A stretch of 64,000 nucleotides of DNA. Origin: Sabulicella rubraurantiaca (GTDB lineage Bacteria > Pseudomonadota > Alphaproteobacteria > Acetobacterales > Acetobacteraceae). Below the pieces are notes generated by a model that was not told the origin of the DNA, searched no databases, and saw nothing but the letters and a program-made list of their open reading frames with translations. The first letter of the stretch is position 1, and each line of letters opens with the position of its first letter. Both the position numbers and the translations under genes were made by a program. The DNA is taken from NCBI RefSeq assembly GCF_017355885.1, contig NZ_JAFEUU010000001.1, forward strand, positions 124,001 through 188,000. The letters are read 5' to 3'. Positions 50,754-59,417 of this stretch are shown here, in pieces.

Positions 50754-51589
50754 CCCTTGACCCCCAGCCGCCCGGCCATGTCCTGGATGAACTGCCAGGC
50801 TACCCGGCCCGATCGTCCTCCGCGGGTGACACTCCACTCGACGGCCGCCGCGCGCAGTTCGGAGGCTTCGACCGGAAGGTCCATGGCGCGGGCATAGCCC
50901 TCGATCATCGCGAAGAAGGTCGGCTGGTCGCAATTGTGGAACCCGACCCAGAGGCCGAAGCGGTCCGAGAGGGAGACCTTCTCCTCCACCGCCTCAGAGG
51001 GGTTGATGGCGGAGGAGCGCTCATTCTCGATCATGTCACGCGGCATCAGGTGCCGGCGGTTGGAGGTGGCGTAGAACAGCACGTTGGGCGGCCGCCCCTC
51101 GATCCCGCCATCGAGCACGCTCTTGAGCGCCTTGTAGTCTGCGTCCTCCTTCTCGAAGGACAGGTCGTCGCAGAAGACCAGGGCCCGCCGCTCCTGCCCG
51201 CGCAGGATGTTCAGCAGCTCCGGCAAGGTGCGGATGTCCTCGCGGTGGATCTCGATCAGGGCGAGGGAGCCGGGGTGCAGGCGGTTGGCCTCGGCATGGG
51301 CGGCCTTGACCAGAGAGGACTTGCCCATGCCGCGCGCCCCCCAGAGCATCGCGTTATTTGCAGGCAGGCCGCTGGCGAAGCGCAGCGTGTTTTCCAGGAT
51401 GATCTCGCGCTGCCGCTCCACGCCCTGGAGCAGTTCGATCTCCACCCGCGACACGCGTGGCACCGGGCTCAGCGTGGCCGGCGGGTGCCAGACGAAGGCG
51501 TCGGCCCCCTCCAGGCGGGGCGGCAAGGCCGGGGGCGGGGCGAGGCGTTCCAGGGCCTCGGCGATGCGGGTCAGCAGGGCGGCGTCCAT
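50750..51589 (-). CDS. DUF815 family ATP-binding protein
   Basis: 279 residues. The Walker A motif GARGMGKSS lies at 84-92, and LVFCDDLSFEKEDADYKALK holds Walker B; VLFYATSNRRHLMPRDM and SDRFGLWVGFHNCDQPTFFA are hallmarks of DUF815. It is an AAA+-like ATPase of unknown function. It is divergent from yajC, a neighbour arrangement common in alphaproteobacteria. It heads a coupled group with the flavoprotein and metallo-hydrolase genes. Confidence 0.93.
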   Translation of the reverse strand: MDAALLTRIAEALERLAPPPALPPRLEGADAFVWHPPATLSPVPRVSRVEIELLQGVERQREIILENTLRFASGLPANNAMLWGARGMGKSSLVKAAHAEANRLHPGSLALIEIHREDIRTLPELLNILRGQERRALVFCDDLSFEKEDADYKALKSVLDGGIEGRPPNVLFYATSNRRHLMPRDMIENERSSAINPSEAVEEKVSLSDRFGLWVGFHNCDQPTFFAMIEGYARAMDLPVEASELRAAAVEWSVTRGGRSGRVAWQFIQDMAGRLGVKG

Positions 51590-51676
51590 GCTGGGGTTTG
51601 AAGCGCCCGAACGCGGTTGACGCAAGGGCCGGGGCGGGTCACATCCGCCAGGATTCCCCAAAGGACGCGAGGAAAC

Positions 51677-52015
51677 ATGTTCATCTCCCCCGCTTACGCC
51701 CAGGATGCCGCCGCGGCCGGCGCGGGCGCCGTGGTCATGCAGCTGCTGCCGCTGCTGCTGATCTTCGTTGTCTTCTACTTCCTGCTGATCCGGCCGCAGC
51801 AGAAGAAGATGAAGGAGCATCGTTCCATGCTCGCCGCGCTCAAGCGCGGGGATAAGGTCGTGACCGCCGGCGGCATCGTCGGCGAGGTGAAGAAGGTGAA
51901 CGAGACGAGCGACGTGGTGGAGGTCGAGATCGCCCCCAACATCCGCGTCGAGGTGGTGCGCGGCACCATCGCCAGCGTGGTTCGCCCCGAGGCGGCGAAC
52001 GACGTCAAGGTCTGA
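51677..52015 (+). CDS. yajC: Preprotein translocase subunit YajC
   Basis: 112 residues. A single helix (VVMQLLPLLLIFVVFYFLLI) is followed by the YajC signature RPQQKKMKEHRSMLAALKRG and GDKVVTAGGIVGEVKKV. YajC joins SecDF and YidC in the inner membrane to aid protein export. GAGGAAAC precedes ATG 51677. The usual partners secD and secF do not follow; a terminator ends the transcript after this gene. Confidence 0.95.
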   Translation: MFISPAYAQDAAAAGAGAVVMQLLPLLLIFVVFYFLLIRPQQKKMKEHRSMLAALKRGDKVVTAGGIVGEVKKVNETSDVVEVEIAPNIRVEVVRGTIASVVRPEAANDVKV

Positions 52016-52036
52016 GGTTTCAGGCCGAAAAAGTAA

Positions 52037-52062
52037 GGGGGGCCGCGAGGCCCCCCTTTTTT
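52037..52062 (+). terminator. Rho-independent terminator after yajC
   Basis: A perfect 8-bp stem (GGGGGGCC with GGCCCCCC) closes a GCGA tetraloop and is followed by six T residues. It lies 22 bases after the yajC stop and 19 bases before the end of the convergent livM gene, and a short A-rich run on its left side (52028-52032) could let it act in both directions. Confidence 0.92.
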
Positions 52063-52080
52063 GTGCGCGGCGCCCGGCGG

Positions 52081-53067
52081 TCAGAGCCGCACGCGCAGCC
52101 AGTTGCCAATCTCGCCCACGATGCCGCGGCGGAAGGCCAGCACGCAGAGCACGAAGATGATGCCTTGGATCACCGTCACCCAGGCGCCGAACTCCGCGAG
52201 GTAGTTCTGCATGGTGATGATGACGGCGGCGCCCACCACGGGCCCGAAGATCGTTCCGAGCCCGCCGACGAGCGACATCAGCACGACCTCGCCGGACATG
52301 GTCCAGAACACGTCGGTGAGGGTCGCGATGCCGAAGACGATAGACTTGAGCCCGCCTGCAACGCCCGAGAGCGCGGCGGAGAGCACGAAGGCCATCAGCT
52401 TGTAATCGTCAGTCCGGTAGCCGAGTGAGGTGGCGCGCGGCTCATTCTCGCGGATGGATTTCATCACCATGCCGAAGGGCGAGTGGATGACGCGGTGGAT
52501 GAACAGGAAGCCGATGAGGAACACCGCCGCCGTCAGCCAGTACATGGTGATGTCGGCGCTCAGCGGGATCATCCCGAACAGGTTGCCGCGCGGGATGGAC
52601 TGGATGCCGTCCTCGCCGCCTGTGAAAGGCGCCTGTACGCAGAAGAAGTAGACCATCTGCGCGAAGGCCAGGGTGATCATGGCGAAGTAGATGCCTTGTC
52701 GCCGGATCGCGAGCCAGCCGATGAGGAGACCGAGCAACGCGCCCACCGCGCCGCCGATCAGCACTGCGATCTCAGGTGTGAAACCCCACACTTTGGCCGC
52801 GTGGCCAGCGAGGTAGCCGCCCATCCCGAAATACGCTGCATGGCCAAAGGAAAGCAGGCCGACATAGCCGATCAGCAGATTGAAGGCGCAGGCAAACAGG
52901 GCGAAGCACAGAACCTTCATCAGGAAGACGGGGTAGAGAAAGAAGGGGCTGACCACGATGAAGGCCACCATCACCAGGAAGGCGACGAGCTGCGTCCGCG
53001 TGAAGCCGAGGAAGACTGTTTCCTCGGTCTTGAAGTCGGTGCCGGAGAAACCGCCGGGTGCCGCCAT
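52081..53067 (-). CDS. livM: Branched-chain-type ABC transporter permease LivM
   Basis: 328 residues, about nine helices. FNLLIGYVGLLSFGHAAYFG, FAMITLAFAQMVYFF, RVIHSPFGMVMKSIRENEPR (EAA-like loop) and SLVGGLGTIFGPVVGAAVII are diagnostic of LivM. It pairs with LivH in the inner membrane. It is last in the operon, 3 bp after livH. The family carries amino acids, urea, amides or aromatic acids, so leucine is not assured. Confidence 0.92.
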   Translation of the reverse strand: MAAPGGFSGTDFKTEETVFLGFTRTQLVAFLVMVAFIVVSPFFLYPVFLMKVLCFALFACAFNLLIGYVGLLSFGHAAYFGMGGYLAGHAAKVWGFTPEIAVLIGGAVGALLGLLIGWLAIRRQGIYFAMITLAFAQMVYFFCVQAPFTGGEDGIQSIPRGNLFGMIPLSADITMYWLTAAVFLIGFLFIHRVIHSPFGMVMKSIRENEPRATSLGYRTDDYKLMAFVLSAALSGVAGGLKSIVFGIATLTDVFWTMSGEVVLMSLVGGLGTIFGPVVGAAVIITMQNYLAEFGAWVTVIQGIIFVLCVLAFRRGIVGEIGNWLRVRL

Positions 53068-53070
53068 GGA

Positions 53071-53955
53071 TCAGGCCCTCCCGAACAGGCCGGCGGGCCG
53101 CAGCAGCAGGACGATGGCCATGACCACGAAGATCACGGTGGCGGAAGCTTCCGGATAGAACACCTTGGTCAGGCCCTCGATGATGCCAAGCCCGAAGCCC
53201 GTGACGACCGAGCCCAGAATCGAGCCCATGCCGCCGATCACGACCACGGCGAAGACGATGATGATGAGGTTGGACCCCATTTGCGGATTCACGCTGTAGA
53301 TCGGCGCCGCCAGGACGCCGGCGAATGCGGCCAGGGCAACGCCCGCGCCATAGGTCAGGGTCATCATGCGCGGCACGTTGATGCCGAAGGCCTGCACCAG
53401 CGCTGGGTTCTCCGTCGCCGCGCGCAGATAGGAGCCGATCTTGGTCTTCTCGATCACCAGCCAGGTCGCGATGCAGGCAACGAGGGCCACAATCACCACC
53501 CATCCGCGATAGACGGGCATGAACATGAAGCCGAGGTCCCAGGCCCCCGTCAGCTCCGTCGGGATCCGGTAGGGCAGGCCGGAGGAGCCGAACTCGTTCC
53601 GCACCAGCCCCTCGACGATCAGCCCGACGCCGAAGGTGAGCAGCAGGCCGTAGAGGTGATCCAGCTTGTAGAGCTGTGAGATCATAGTTCGTTCGAGCAG
53701 CACGCCGAACAGCCCGACGACGATGGGTGCCAGCAGCAGCGCCCACCAATAGCCGAGGCCAAGAAAGTTCAGCATCGCCCAGGCCACGAAGGCACCCAGC
53801 ATGAACTGGGCGCCATGCGTGAAGTTGATGACGTTCAGCATCCCGAAGATGACGGCGAGGCCGAGCGAGAGGAGCGCGTAGAAGGCCCCATTGATGAGAC
53901 CGAGCAGCAACTGCCCGAAGAGCAGTGGTGCCGGGATGCCGAAGATCTCGTCCAT
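53071..53955 (-). CDS. livH: Branched-chain-type ABC transporter permease LivH
   Basis: 294 residues, eight or so helices: QLLLGLINGAFYALLSLGLA, VIFGMLNVINFTHGAQFMLG, and VIFAVVVIGGMGSILGSVVT-like VFAVVVIGGMGSILGSVVTG. This is the LivH permease that dimerises with LivM. It lies 9 bp after the third receptor gene. Confidence 0.93.
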   Translation of the reverse strand: MDEIFGIPAPLLFGQLLLGLINGAFYALLSLGLAVIFGMLNVINFTHGAQFMLGAFVAWAMLNFLGLGYWWALLLAPIVVGLFGVLLERTMISQLYKLDHLYGLLLTFGVGLIVEGLVRNEFGSSGLPYRIPTELTGAWDLGFMFMPVYRGWVVIVALVACIATWLVIEKTKIGSYLRAATENPALVQAFGINVPRMMTLTYGAGVALAAFAGVLAAPIYSVNPQMGSNLIIIVFAVVVIGGMGSILGSVVTGFGLGIIEGLTKVFYPEASATVIFVVMAIVLLLRPAGLFGRA

Positions 53956-53964
53956 ACGCGTATC

Positions 53965-55188
53965 TTACCCCCTGACGAGCGGGCAATTTCCCTCGGCCAT
54001 GGGGCGGAAAGCCTCCTCGGCCGGGTTGGTCGCCGCGATGTTGTAGTAATCCCACGTCCCACGCGATTCGCGGGGCGTCTTCACCTGGAAGAGATAGGTT
54101 GGGTGGATCTTGCGTCCGTCCGGCCGGATGCGCCCGGTGCCGAAGGCGTCGTCATCCGTTTCCATGGACTTCATGCGTTCCGCCACCGCGCGGGCATCGG
54201 CCTTGGCGGCGGCGGCGCCCAGTGCGCCGGCGGCCTTCAGGTAATGCACCGTCGCGCTGTAGCACCCCGCCTGTACCTGGGCGGGCATGGCGCGGTTTGG
54301 CATCCGCGGCTGGACACGCTGGCTGAAGGCGCGGGTTCGGTCGTTCAGGTCCCAGTAGAAGGACTCGGTCAACAGCAGGCCCTGCGCCGTATCGAGGCTG
54401 AGGGAATGGACCTCCATGAAAGACATCAGCAGCCCGGCGATCCGCATGTTGCGTGTCAATCCGAATTCGCGCGCCTGCTTGATGCAGTTCGCCGTATCCG
54501 TCCCGGCATTGGCGAGGCCGAGCACTTTGGCCCGGCTGGCCTGGGCCTGGACGAGGTAGGAGGAGAAATCCGTCGTCTGCGGGAAGGGGTAGCGTGCCGA
54601 GCCGAGCACCCGCCCGCCGCCCTGCTCTACGAAGGAGGAGGTGTCGCGCTGGAGCGCGTGGCCGAAGGCATAGTCCGCCGTGATGAAGAACCAAGTATCG
54701 CCCCCCGCGCGGGTCAAGGCGGCTCCGGTTCCCTTGGCGAGCATGTAGGTGTCGTAGGTCCAGTGCACCGTGTTCGGCGAGCATGCAGAACCGGTCAGGT
54801 CGCTGGTGGCAGCACCAGAGTTGAGGAAGAGCTTGTTCTTCTCCCGCGCGATCTGGCTGATCGCTAGTGCGACAGAAGAGGTGGGAACATCGACGATGAC
54901 GTCCACGCCCTGGTCGTACCACTGGCGTGCGATGTTGGAGCCGACATCAGGGCGGTTCTGGTGGTCGGCCTGGATCACCTCGGCCTGGACGCCAAGGCGC
55001 GAGGCGAATTCCATCACCGCCTGCTGCGTGCAGATCGCGGAACCGGGACCGGTCGGGTCGCGGTAGGGGCCCGACATGTCGGTCAGGACGCCCAAGCGCA
55101 GCGTGTTGGCCTGCTGGGCACGCAGTGAAGCAAAGGGCAGTGTCGTGGCGGCTGCGCCGGCCAGGAGGCCGCGGCGGTGGATGGTCAT
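53965..55188 (-). CDS. ABC transporter periplasmic receptor (HAAT/LivJ-like), copy 1
   Basis: 407 residues from ATG 55188 (AAGGAA upstream), with a twin-arginine-like signal (MTIHRRGLLAGAAATTLPFA). The body matches hydrophobic-amino-acid-type receptors: RLGVLTDMSGPYRDPTGPGS, QADHQNRPDVGSNIARQWYD and DVPTSSVALAISQIAREKNK. It is the most diverged of three tandem paralogues. Ligand unknown; the conserved DHQNRPD and TATSDLTG-like GAATSDLTG segments probably shape one ligand class for all three. Confidence 0.92.
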   Translation of the reverse strand: MTIHRRGLLAGAAATTLPFASLRAQQANTLRLGVLTDMSGPYRDPTGPGSAICTQQAVMEFASRLGVQAEVIQADHQNRPDVGSNIARQWYDQGVDVIVDVPTSSVALAISQIAREKNKLFLNSGAATSDLTGSACSPNTVHWTYDTYMLAKGTGAALTRAGGDTWFFITADYAFGHALQRDTSSFVEQGGGRVLGSARYPFPQTTDFSSYLVQAQASRAKVLGLANAGTDTANCIKQAREFGLTRNMRIAGLLMSFMEVHSLSLDTAQGLLLTESFYWDLNDRTRAFSQRVQPRMPNRAMPAQVQAGCYSATVHYLKAAGALGAAAAKADARAVAERMKSMETDDDAFGTGRIRPDGRKIHPTYLFQVKTPRESRGTWDYYNIAATNPAEEAFRPMAEGNCPLVRG

Positions 55189-55213
55189 GCTGGCGTTTCC
55201 TTGCTCGTGTTGC

Positions 55214-55264
55214 CCCCGTTGCGACGGGGCCGGCATGGATTCTTCGCGCCCATGTCCGGCCCCG
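55214..55264 (-). other. Overlapping GC-rich stem-loops between receptor copies 2 and 1
   Basis: Arm 55225-55238 (CGGGGCCGGCATGG) pairs with 55250-55264 around an 11-base loop, with one bulged base. A second stem (55214-55219 with 55224-55229, loop of four) reuses bases 55225-55229, so the two cannot form together. The element lies between the receptor stop and the next ribosome site. It may protect mRNA ends or tune expression. Confidence 0.6.
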
Positions 55265-55283
55265 CCCTCTCCTTGTCTCTCTC

Positions 55284-56528
55284 CTAGCTGCGGACGAGTG
55301 AGCAGCCGCCTTCGCTCATCGGGCGGAAGGCTTCCTCCGCCGGGGTGGTCTGCAGCAGCTTGTAGTAGTCCCACGGGCCGCGGCTTTCGCGCGGCGTCTT
55401 CACCTCGAACAGGTAGGAGGGCTGGATCCGCCGCCCATCGGGGCGAATTGAGCCCTGGCCCATTGCATCGTCGTCAGTGGGCATCGCCTTCATGCGGTTC
55501 ACCGTCTCGACACCGCTGGCCTTGGCCTGCTGCGCGCCCATATCGGCCACGGCCTTCAGGTAGTGGACGATCGCGCTGTAGCAGCCCGCCTGGCCCATGC
55601 CCGGCCGGAGCTGGTTGGGCATGTTGGGCAGGACGCGCTGGGTGAAGGCGCGGGTGCGGTCATTCAGGTCCCAGTAGAAGGTCTCGGTGCAGACCAGCCC
55701 CTGTGCCGTCTCCAGCCCCAGCGAATGCACGTCGGAAATGAACATCAGCAGTGCAGCCAACTTCACGCCACGTCGCGTCAGCCCGAACTCGGCTGCCTGC
55801 TTGATGGAGTTGATGGTGTCGCCGCCCGCATTGGCGAGGCCGACGACCTTGGCGCGCGACGCCTGAGCCTGCACCAGGAAGCCCGAGAAGTCAGTGCCCG
55901 GGAAGGGCGTCCGCACCGCGCCCAGCACGCGGCCACCTGCGGCGCGCACGAAGTTCGAGGTGTCGCGCTCCAGCGCATGGCCGAAGGCGTAGTCCGCCGT
56001 CAGGAAGAACCAGGTGTCGCCGCCGGCCCGCACCATGGCGCCGCCCGTGGACTTGGCGAGCATGTATGTGTCGTAGGTCCAGTGGATGGTGTTCGGGCTG
56101 CACTGCGCGCCCGTCAGGTCGCTGGTCGCGGCGCTGCTGTTCAGGAAGATCTTGTTGCGTTCGCGCACCACGGTGTTGATGGCGAGCGCGACAGAGGAGG
56201 TCGGAACGTCGAGGATGACATCCACCCCGTCCCGGTCCATCCATTGCCGCGCGATGTTGGAGCCGACATCCGGGCGGTTCTGGTGGTCGCCCACCAGCAC
56301 CTCGACATTGATGCCGCGCTGCGTGACGCCGGAATCGGCAATGGCCTGCCGTACGCAGGCGACAGAGCCGGGGCCGTTCACGTCACGATACAGACCGGAC
56401 TGGTCGTTCAGCACGCCAATCCGGATGGTGTTCTGCGCCTGGGCGCGGGCCTGCCAGGTGGGCAGGGCGCCGAAGGCGGTACTGGCGGCGGCGCCCGCCA
56501 GCAAGCGGCGGCGATTAATCTCAGACAT
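55284..56528 (-). CDS. ABC transporter periplasmic receptor (HAAT/LivJ-like), copy 2
   Basis: 414 residues from ATG 56528. A GTG at 56537 is too close to the GGGAG ribosome site to be used. A twin-arginine-like signal (MSEINRRRLLAGAAASTAFG) precedes TIRIGVLNDQSGLYRDVNGP. It is nearly identical in long stretches to copy 3, including a 90-bp DNA segment with no change. It probably binds a related solute and competes for the same LivHM permease. Confidence 0.92.
   Translation of the reverse strand: MSEINRRRLLAGAAASTAFGALPTWQARAQAQNTIRIGVLNDQSGLYRDVNGPGSVACVRQAIADSGVTQRGINVEVLVGDHQNRPDVGSNIARQWMDRDGVDVILDVPTSSVALAINTVVRERNKIFLNSSAATSDLTGAQCSPNTIHWTYDTYMLAKSTGGAMVRAGGDTWFFLTADYAFGHALERDTSNFVRAAGGRVLGAVRTPFPGTDFSGFLVQAQASRAKVVGLANAGGDTINSIKQAAEFGLTRRGVKLAALLMFISDVHSLGLETAQGLVCTETFYWDLNDRTRAFTQRVLPNMPNQLRPGMGQAGCYSAIVHYLKAVADMGAQQAKASGVETVNRMKAMPTDDDAMGQGSIRPDGRRIQPSYLFEVKTPRESRGPWDYYKLLQTTPAEEAFRPMSEGGCSLVRS
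55960..56049. repeat. 90-bp perfect direct repeat, copy A (inside receptor copy 2)
   Basis: Identical base for base to 57298-57387 (offset 1338). It encodes the segment GGAMVRAGGDTWFFLTADYA and onward. Flanking bases differ, so the identity is bounded, suggesting recent duplication or gene conversion. Confidence 0.9.
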
Positions 56529-56555
56529 TCTTTTCACGCTCCCTGTTTTGGTCTT

Positions 56556-56575
56556 CCGCCGGCGAGGGCCGGCGG
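56556..56575 (-). other. GC-rich stem-loop between receptor copies 3 and 2
   Basis: CCGCCGGC (56556-56563) and GCCGGCGG (56568-56575) form a perfect 8-bp stem with a four-base loop. It lies after the stop of copy 3 and before the ribosome site of copy 2. No T run follows on the reverse strand, so it is more likely an mRNA-stabilising or processing element than a terminator. Confidence 0.65.
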
Positions 56576-56621
56576 ATTATTGGGCGGCCGGTCTGCGCCG
56601 GCTCGCCCCTCGGTGGTCAAC

Positions 56622-57863
56622 TCAGCCGCGGACGAGGCTGCACCCGCCTTGGCCCACTGGCCGGAAGGCTTCATCCGCCGGCACGGTGGACAGAAGCTTG
56701 TAGTAGTCCCACGCCCCGCGGCTCTCCTGCGGGGTCTTCACCTCGAACAGGTAGGCGGGGTGGATCTTGCGGCCATCGGGACGGATGGAGCCCTGGCCGA
56801 AGGCGTCGTCGTCGGTCGGCATGGCTTTCATGCGGTTCACCGCCTCGGCGCCGCTGGCCTTGGCCTGCTGCACACCCATGTCGGCAACGGCCTTCAGGTA
56901 GTGCAGCACTGCGGAGTAGCAGCCCGCCTGCACCATGGTCGGGCGCAGCCCGCCCGGCATGTTGCCCAGGCGCTGCGTCAGGGCGCGAGTGCGGTCGTTC
57001 AGGTCCCAATAGAAAGTTTCGGTCAGGACGAGGCCCTGCGCCGTCTGAAGGCCGAGCGAATGCACGTCGGTCACGAAGACCAGCAGCCCCGCCAGCTTCA
57101 CGCCGCGGCGCGTCAGCCCGAATTCTGCCGCCTGCTTGATGGAGTTGATGGTGTCGCCGCCCGCATTCGCGAGGCCGATCACCTTCGCCCGGCTCGCCTG
57201 TGCCTGCACGAGATAGGAGGAGAAGTCGGTCGTGCCTGGGAAGGGGGTGCGGACCTGACCGAGGACGCGTCCACCCGCGGCGCGCACGAACTCCGCCGTG
57301 TCGCGCTCCAGCGCATGGCCGAAGGCGTAGTCCGCCGTCAGGAAGAACCAGGTGTCGCCGCCGGCCCGCACCATGGCGCCGCCCGTGCCGCGCGCGAGCA
57401 TCCAGGTATCATAGGTCCAGTGGATGGTGTTCGGGCTGCACTGCGCGCCCGTCAGGTCGCTCGTGGCAGCGCCGGAGTTCAGGAAGACCTTGTTGCGCTC
57501 ACGCACCACCGTGTTCACGGCCAGGGCCACGGAGGAGGTCGGCACGTCCACGATCACGTCCACGCCGTCCCGGTCGATCCATTGGCGGGCGACGGTCGAG
57601 CCGACATCGGGGCGGTTCTGGTGGTCGGCCTGCACCACCTCCACGTTGATGCCGCGCTGGGTGATGCCGCTATCCTGGATGGCGAGGCGCACGGCCTGGG
57701 TGGAGCCAGGGCCGGACAGGTCACGATACAGGCCCGACTGGTCATTGAGGACGCCGATGCGGATGGTGTTCTGCGCCTGCGCCCGCGCACCGGACATGGG
57801 CAGCCCGGCAGCAAGGGGCGTGGCCGCAGCGGCGGCGAGGAGGTTGCGGCGGTTCAACGTCAT
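56622..57863 (-). CDS. ABC transporter periplasmic receptor (HAAT/LivJ-like), copy 3
   Basis: 413 residues (AAAGGA before ATG 57863), signal MTLNRRNLLAAAAATPLAAG with paired arginines. TIRIGVLNDQSGLYRDLSGP, QADHQNRPDVGSTVARQWID and GAATSDLTGAQCSPNTIHWT follow. It is the first receptor after the ATPase genes and the closest paralogue of copy 2. Confidence 0.92.
   Translation of the reverse strand: MTLNRRNLLAAAAATPLAAGLPMSGARAQAQNTIRIGVLNDQSGLYRDLSGPGSTQAVRLAIQDSGITQRGINVEVVQADHQNRPDVGSTVARQWIDRDGVDVIVDVPTSSVALAVNTVVRERNKVFLNSGAATSDLTGAQCSPNTIHWTYDTWMLARGTGGAMVRAGGDTWFFLTADYAFGHALERDTAEFVRAAGGRVLGQVRTPFPGTTDFSSYLVQAQASRAKVIGLANAGGDTINSIKQAAEFGLTRRGVKLAGLLVFVTDVHSLGLQTAQGLVLTETFYWDLNDRTRALTQRLGNMPGGLRPTMVQAGCYSAVLHYLKAVADMGVQQAKASGAEAVNRMKAMPTDDDAFGQGSIRPDGRKIHPAYLFEVKTPQESRGAWDYYKLLSTVPADEAFRPVGQGGCSLVRG
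57298..57387. repeat. 90-bp perfect direct repeat, copy B (inside receptor copy 3)
   Basis: Matches 55960-56049 without mismatch. A further near-identical run of about 50 bp follows in both genes (around 56076-56125 and 57414-57463), broken by a few changes in between. Confidence 0.9.
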
Positions 57864-57885
57864 AGGATCAGTCCTTTCGAGTGCC

Positions 57886-58590
57886 TTACACGCCCAGGTA
57901 TTCGTTCAGGCGGTCCATCGAGGTCGCGAGCTCGGCATTGGTCACGGTCGCCTTCACCTCGCCATGCTCCATTACGTAGTGGCGGTCGGCCACGGTTTGC
58001 GCGAAGCGGAAATTCTGCTCCACGAGCAGCACGGTGAAGCCGCGGCTCTTCAGCTCGCGGATGGTGCGGCCTATCTGCTGCACGATGACCGGCGCCAGCC
58101 CCTCCGAAGGCTCATCCAGCAGAAGCAGCTTGGCCCCCGTGCGCAGGATGCGGCCGATCGCCAGCATCTGCTGTTCGCCACCCGACAGCTTGGTGCCCGG
58201 CGAGCGTGCGCGTTCCTTCAGGTTCGGGAAGAGCGTGTAGATTTCGTCCACTGAGAGCCCGCCCGACCGCACTGCCGGCGGCAGCAGGAGATTCTCAGTC
58301 ACGTCCAGCGAGGCGAAGATGCCCCGCTCCTCCGGGCAATAGGCAATGCCCGAACGGGCAATCAGGTCGGGGCGCAGCCCGATCGTCTCCTTGCCCTCGA
58401 AGACGATGGAGCCGGCACGGCGGCCGGTGAGCCCCATGATGGCGCGCAGCGTGGAGGTCTTGCCGGCGCCGTTGCGCCCCAGCAGGGTGACCACCTCGCC
58501 CTCGTGGATGTCGAGGGAGACGCCGTGCAGCACGTGGCTCTCGCCGTACCATGCCTCGAGGCCACGGACCTTCAGCATCGGCTCAGCCAT
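57886..58590 (-). CDS. livF: Branched-chain-type ABC transporter ATP-binding protein LivF
   Basis: 234 residues from ATG 58590. Walker A GRNGAGKTST, signature LSGGEQQMLAIGRIL and Walker B LLLLDEPSEGLAPVIVQQIG are complete. The short C-terminus ending MDRLNEYLGV is typical of LivF. The start overlaps livG by 8 nt; it lies 22 bp before receptor copy 3. Confidence 0.94.
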   Translation of the reverse strand: MAEPMLKVRGLEAWYGESHVLHGVSLDIHEGEVVTLLGRNGAGKTSTLRAIMGLTGRRAGSIVFEGKETIGLRPDLIARSGIAYCPEERGIFASLDVTENLLLPPAVRSGGLSVDEIYTLFPNLKERARSPGTKLSGGEQQMLAIGRILRTGAKLLLLDEPSEGLAPVIVQQIGRTIRELKSRGFTVLLVEQNFRFAQTVADRHYVMEHGEVKATVTNAELATSMDRLNEYLGV

Positions 58591-59377
58591 GGGCGACTCC
58601 TCCCGCAGCGTTGGGGGCGCCGACGCTGGCCGGGTCGGTGCCGAGATAGGCGGCCTGGACATCGGGGTTGCGACTCACCGTCGCGTAATTGCCCTGGGCC
58701 AGGACCTCGCCGCGCGCCAGCACGGTGATCTCATCGCAGAGGCCTTCGACGACCTTCAGATTGTGCTCCACCAGCAGCACGGTCCGCCCGGCCGAGACGC
58801 GCTTCACCAGTGCCACGATGCGATCCACGTCCGCATGCGTCATGCCGGCGGTGGGTTCGTCCAACAGCATCATGACGGGGTCGAGAGCGAGGGTGGTCGC
58901 GATCTCCAGCGCCCGCTTGCGGCCGTAGGGCAGCTGGCCGGCCTGCACGCGCTCATACTCCGTGAGCGCCACATCCTCGAGGAGCTCGCGCGCCCGCGTG
59001 TCATACTCGCGCAGCACAGAATCACTGCGCCAGAAATCGAAGGAACCGCCGCGCTGGCGCTGCAGGGCCAGCTTCACGTTCTCCAGCACCGTGAGGTTCG
59101 GGAAGACGGCGGAGATCTGGAAGGAGCGCACGAGGCCGAGGCGCGCCACCTCGGCCGGCTTCAGCGAGGTGATGTCGCGTCCATCATAGGTGATGGTTCC
59201 GCGTGTCGGAATCAGGAACTTGGTGAGCAGGTTGAAGCACGTTGTCTTGCCGGCGCCGTTCGGGCCGATCAGCCCATGGATCGAGCCGCGGCGGATCGCG
59301 AGATTCACGTCCTTCACCGCGACGAAGCCACGGAACTCCTTGGTCAGTCCTTCCGCCTTGAGGATCGTGTCGCTCAC
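58583..59377 (-). CDS. livG: Branched-chain-type ABC transporter ATP-binding protein LivG
   Basis: 264 residues. Walker A GPNGAGKTTCFNLLTKFL, the signature region LPYGRKRALEIATTLALDPV and Walker B MMLLDEPTAGM are present, and the LivG-specific AEVARLGLVRSFQISAVFPN lies between them. It is the first gene of the operon livG-livF-receptor x3-livH-livM. A palindromic site lies 41-59 bases upstream. Confidence 0.94.
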   Translation of the reverse strand: MSDTILKAEGLTKEFRGFVAVKDVNLAIRRGSIHGLIGPNGAGKTTCFNLLTKFLIPTRGTITYDGRDITSLKPAEVARLGLVRSFQISAVFPNLTVLENVKLALQRQRGGSFDFWRSDSVLREYDTRARELLEDVALTEYERVQAGQLPYGRKRALEIATTLALDPVMMLLDEPTAGMTHADVDRIVALVKRVSAGRTVLLVEHNLKVVEGLCDEITVLARGEVLAQGNYATVSRNPDVQAAYLGTDPASVGAPNAAGGVAHG

Positions 59378-59417
59378 CCGGCCCAGCCTCCCATTCCAAC
59401 CGGCATTTCAGCCGCGC

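Noticed and set aside
53965-59377. Reading the liv-type operon as a true leucine/isoleucine importer
   Set aside because: The receptors are only family-level matches; the same ABC class carries urea, amides and aromatic acids, so a specific substrate is not supported.
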